A DNA stretch of 64,000 bases, taken from contig JAHCIA010000001.1 in assembly GCA_026129465.1 (NCBI GenBank), forward strand, positions 2,369,964 through 2,433,963, given 5' to 3'. Shown piece by piece: positions 62,452 through 64,000 of this stretch (the stretch's first letter is position 1; every line of letters begins with the position of its first letter). The notes below the pieces were generated by a model, which searched no databases, had not been told where the DNA came from, and was given only the letters and a program-made list of their open reading frames with translations. Made by a program: the position numbers and the translations under genes. The stretch comes from Flavobacteriales bacterium (GTDB taxonomy: Bacteria; Bacteroidota; Bacteroidia; Flavobacteriales_F; PHOS-HE28).

Positions 62452-64000
62452 ATGCGATCCCTTTACAGGTCCTTCATCGGCGCTGCCACGTGGCTGTTCG
62501 CCGCGCAGTGCGCGTTCGCGCAGCCCGCCGACCCAGTGGATTCCATGCTGGCCGTACCCTACAACGACCTGGTGCGCGACCTGCGCGCCTCCGAGATCGG
62601 TCTGCGCGCGGCCATCCAGCAAGCCAAAGCCAGCGGCCGCCGGGAGGCACAAGGCGACCTGCATCGCCTGATGGGAACCGTCATTGGTTTGACCGGCCAG
62701 AGCGACAGTGCCGCTTTCCATGGCTTGGCCGCCGCGGACATTTTCCGCCAATTGGGCCACCGCCGCAAACTGGGCGTGATGCTGTGCGACATGGGCCATG
62801 GCACCAAGCGCCGCGACCTGGACAAGGCTTTCGACTACTACCGTGAGGGGATCGCCATACTGGAGGAATTGGATGCGCGCAGCGAGCTCACCCGCGGCTA
62901 CAACAACTTCTCCATGCTCTTCGAGATGCGCGGCGACGTGGACAGCGCACTGATCATCGCGCGTAAAGGACTGGCATTGAAAGAGGAGTTGAATGACAGC
63001 ACCGGTCTGCCCTACGGTTTGAACCGCGTGGCGCTCTACCTTTTACACAAGGAACGCTTCGAGGAGTCGCTGGCCTTGATGCGGCGTGCCGAGGAGATCC
63101 GCCGGCTGACCAACGATGTGCATGGCCTGGCAGAACAACAGGTGTTCTTCGGTGACCTGCACCAGGCCTGGGGCCGCATACCGGAGGCCATCCACCATTT
63201 CCGCGAGGGAGTGCGCCATGCGCAAGCAATGGGCATCCCCTACATGGAGCAATACTGCCAGGAGCGCCTGGCCGAGATCCATGAACGGCGCGGCGAACCT
63301 GACCTGGCGCTGATCGCCACCCGCCGCGCCTTCGCCATCAAGGACAGCCTGCTCAACGAGCGCAACAGCCGTGTGATCCTGGAACTGGAACAGCGCTATG
63401 AAGTGGCCGAGAAGGACCGCGCCATCGCCGAATTGGGCGCTGCCGCCATGCGACGTCAATTGATGGTCTGGCTGGCGCTGGCCACCTTGGTGGTGGTGGT
63501 GGTGAGTGGCCTGCTTTTCTATCAGGTGAAGCGTCGCAGGCAGCGTGCTGAACGCGATGCGGCCATCATCCGCGAGCGCGAATCCGGCTTGAAGGCCGTG
63601 TTCGAGGCCACCGAGAACGAACGCCGCAGGCTCGCGGCCGAATTGCACGATGGCGTGGGCCAGCAGCTCGGCGGATTGAAGCACCGCCTGGAGAGCATGC
63701 GCGAAAAAATGCCGCCCGGCGATAGCACGGCACCCCTGGCCGATGTGATCCACATCGTGGACGACACCAGCCGCGAAGTGCGCGACCTGGCCCACCAGAT
63801 GATGCCCAAGGCGCTTGGTCGTCTCGGCCTGGTACCCGCGCTGGAGGAGATGCTGCGCCGCGCCTTCCAAGACACCGGTACCAACTTCTCCTTCGACCAC
63901 TTCGGCGTGGACGGCGAACTCCGTTCCGAGGTCGCCACCGGTCTTTACCGCATCGCCCAGGAACTGGTGGGCAACATCATCAAGCACGCCCAGGCCAACC
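62452..64000 (+). CDS. TPR-containing sensor histidine kinase (partial, runs off the right edge)
   Basis: 516 complete codons are visible. Signal peptide (WLFAAQCAFAQ), a helical region with tetratricopeptide-like repeats (about 40-310, e.g. KAFDYYREGIAILEELD, SALIIARKGLALKEEL), a coiled coil, one membrane helix (about 338-360) and a HisKA_3 transmitter with H399 in RRRLAAELHDGVGQQLGG, then the start of the ATPase domain (GLYRIAQELVGNIIKHAQ). This matches NarL-partnered kinases common in Bacteroidota. ATG 62452 lies ten bases after a CACCTTTG element. Confidence 0.88.
   Translation, partial: MRSLYRSFIGAATWLFAAQCAFAQPADPVDSMLAVPYNDLVRDLRASEIGLRAAIQQAKASGRREAQGDLHRLMGTVIGLTGQSDSAAFHGLAAADIFRQLGHRRKLGVMLCDMGHGTKRRDLDKAFDYYREGIAILEELDARSELTRGYNNFSMLFEMRGDVDSALIIARKGLALKEELNDSTGLPYGLNRVALYLLHKERFEESLALMRRAEEIRRLTNDVHGLAEQQVFFGDLHQAWGRIPEAIHHFREGVRHAQAMGIPYMEQYCQERLAEIHERRGEPDLALIATRRAFAIKDSLLNERNSRVILELEQRYEVAEKDRAIAELGAAAMRRQLMVWLALATLVVVVVSGLLFYQVKRRRQRAERDAAIIRERESGLKAVFEATENERRRLAAELHDGVGQQLGGLKHRLESMREKMPPGDSTAPLADVIHIVDDTSREVRDLAHQMMPKALGRLGLVPALEEMLRRAFQDTGTNFSFDHFGVDGELRSEVATGLYRIAQELVGNIIKHAQAN

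Noticed and set aside
1..64000. CRISPR arrays, prophage, insertion sequences, defence systems
   Set aside because: No regularly spaced repeat arrays, transposase, integrase, phage structural or restriction-type proteins are recognisable in any frame.

Overview
The window looks like chromosomal core sequence from a GC-rich member of the Bacteroidota, probably a Flavobacteriales-type lineage. The evidence is the gene order rplM-rpsI-rpsB-tsf-pyrH, four secreted proteins with type IX secretion (T9SS) C-terminal sorting domains of both the A and B kinds, a TonB-dependent receptor with a carboxypeptidase-like N-terminal domain, an exbB-orf-exbD-exbD cluster, and promoter -7 elements of the TAnnTTTG kind. 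I see no phage, plasmid, transposon, CRISPR array or recognisable defence locus. Long open frames opposite most genes are a by-product of the base composition and were not annotated.

Layout. 85-3629 (minus): ribosomal and translation operon rplM-rpsI-rpsB-tsf, a strong terminator, then pyrH. 3740-4930: kbl. 5109-8166 (minus): an MbnP-like lipoprotein followed by a His-rich T9SS-exported beta-propeller protein. 8482-9396: a CPBP-family membrane protein with degenerate active-site motifs. 9601-13571 (minus): secreted BNR protein, a GT-C-like membrane protein with a small partner, and gatC. 13641-15572: acyltransferase and trpS, divergent. 15557-20915 (minus): a membrane protein and a two-gene set carrying three amidohydrolase-like domains. 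21014-24508 (plus): YfcC-type transporter, then a coupled trio of putative haem membrane protein, cytochrome c and hflX. 24661-29600: class A PBP, MsbA-like ABC exporter, atypical SDR. 29601-32514 (minus): histidine kinase, response regulator and TonB-like protein in one operon. 32757-35444 (minus): TonB-dependent receptor and a TMEM220-like protein.

35511-41247 (plus): rbfA, a methyltransferase, a large AsmA-like protein and a LolC/E-like permease. 41223-44635 (minus): dusB behind the exbB-orf-exbD-exbD energiser cluster, then tRNA-Ser(GGA), ansA and tatD up to 47008. 47096-52222: a secreted M1 aminopeptidase (plus), then a T9SS type B surface protein translationally coupled to riboflavin synthase (minus). 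52395-57818 (plus): M17 leucyl aminopeptidase, pdxA, two envelope proteins that share an ECF-sigma-like promoter, and a YebC-family protein. 57937-64000: a NIT/HAMP histidine kinase (minus), the propionyl-CoA carboxylase beta chain, a lipoprotein, and a TPR histidine kinase cut off by the window edge (plus).

Most genes are housekeeping or envelope functions. The more unusual signals are promoter elements only 3-9 bases from many start codons (suggesting leaderless or nearly leaderless mRNAs), a terminator whose T-tract doubles as the dusB promoter, the MbnP/propeller pair, several pseudoenzyme-like proteins (CPBP, two amidohydrolase domains, SDR), a shared ECF-like promoter, and short dispersed intergenic repeats.
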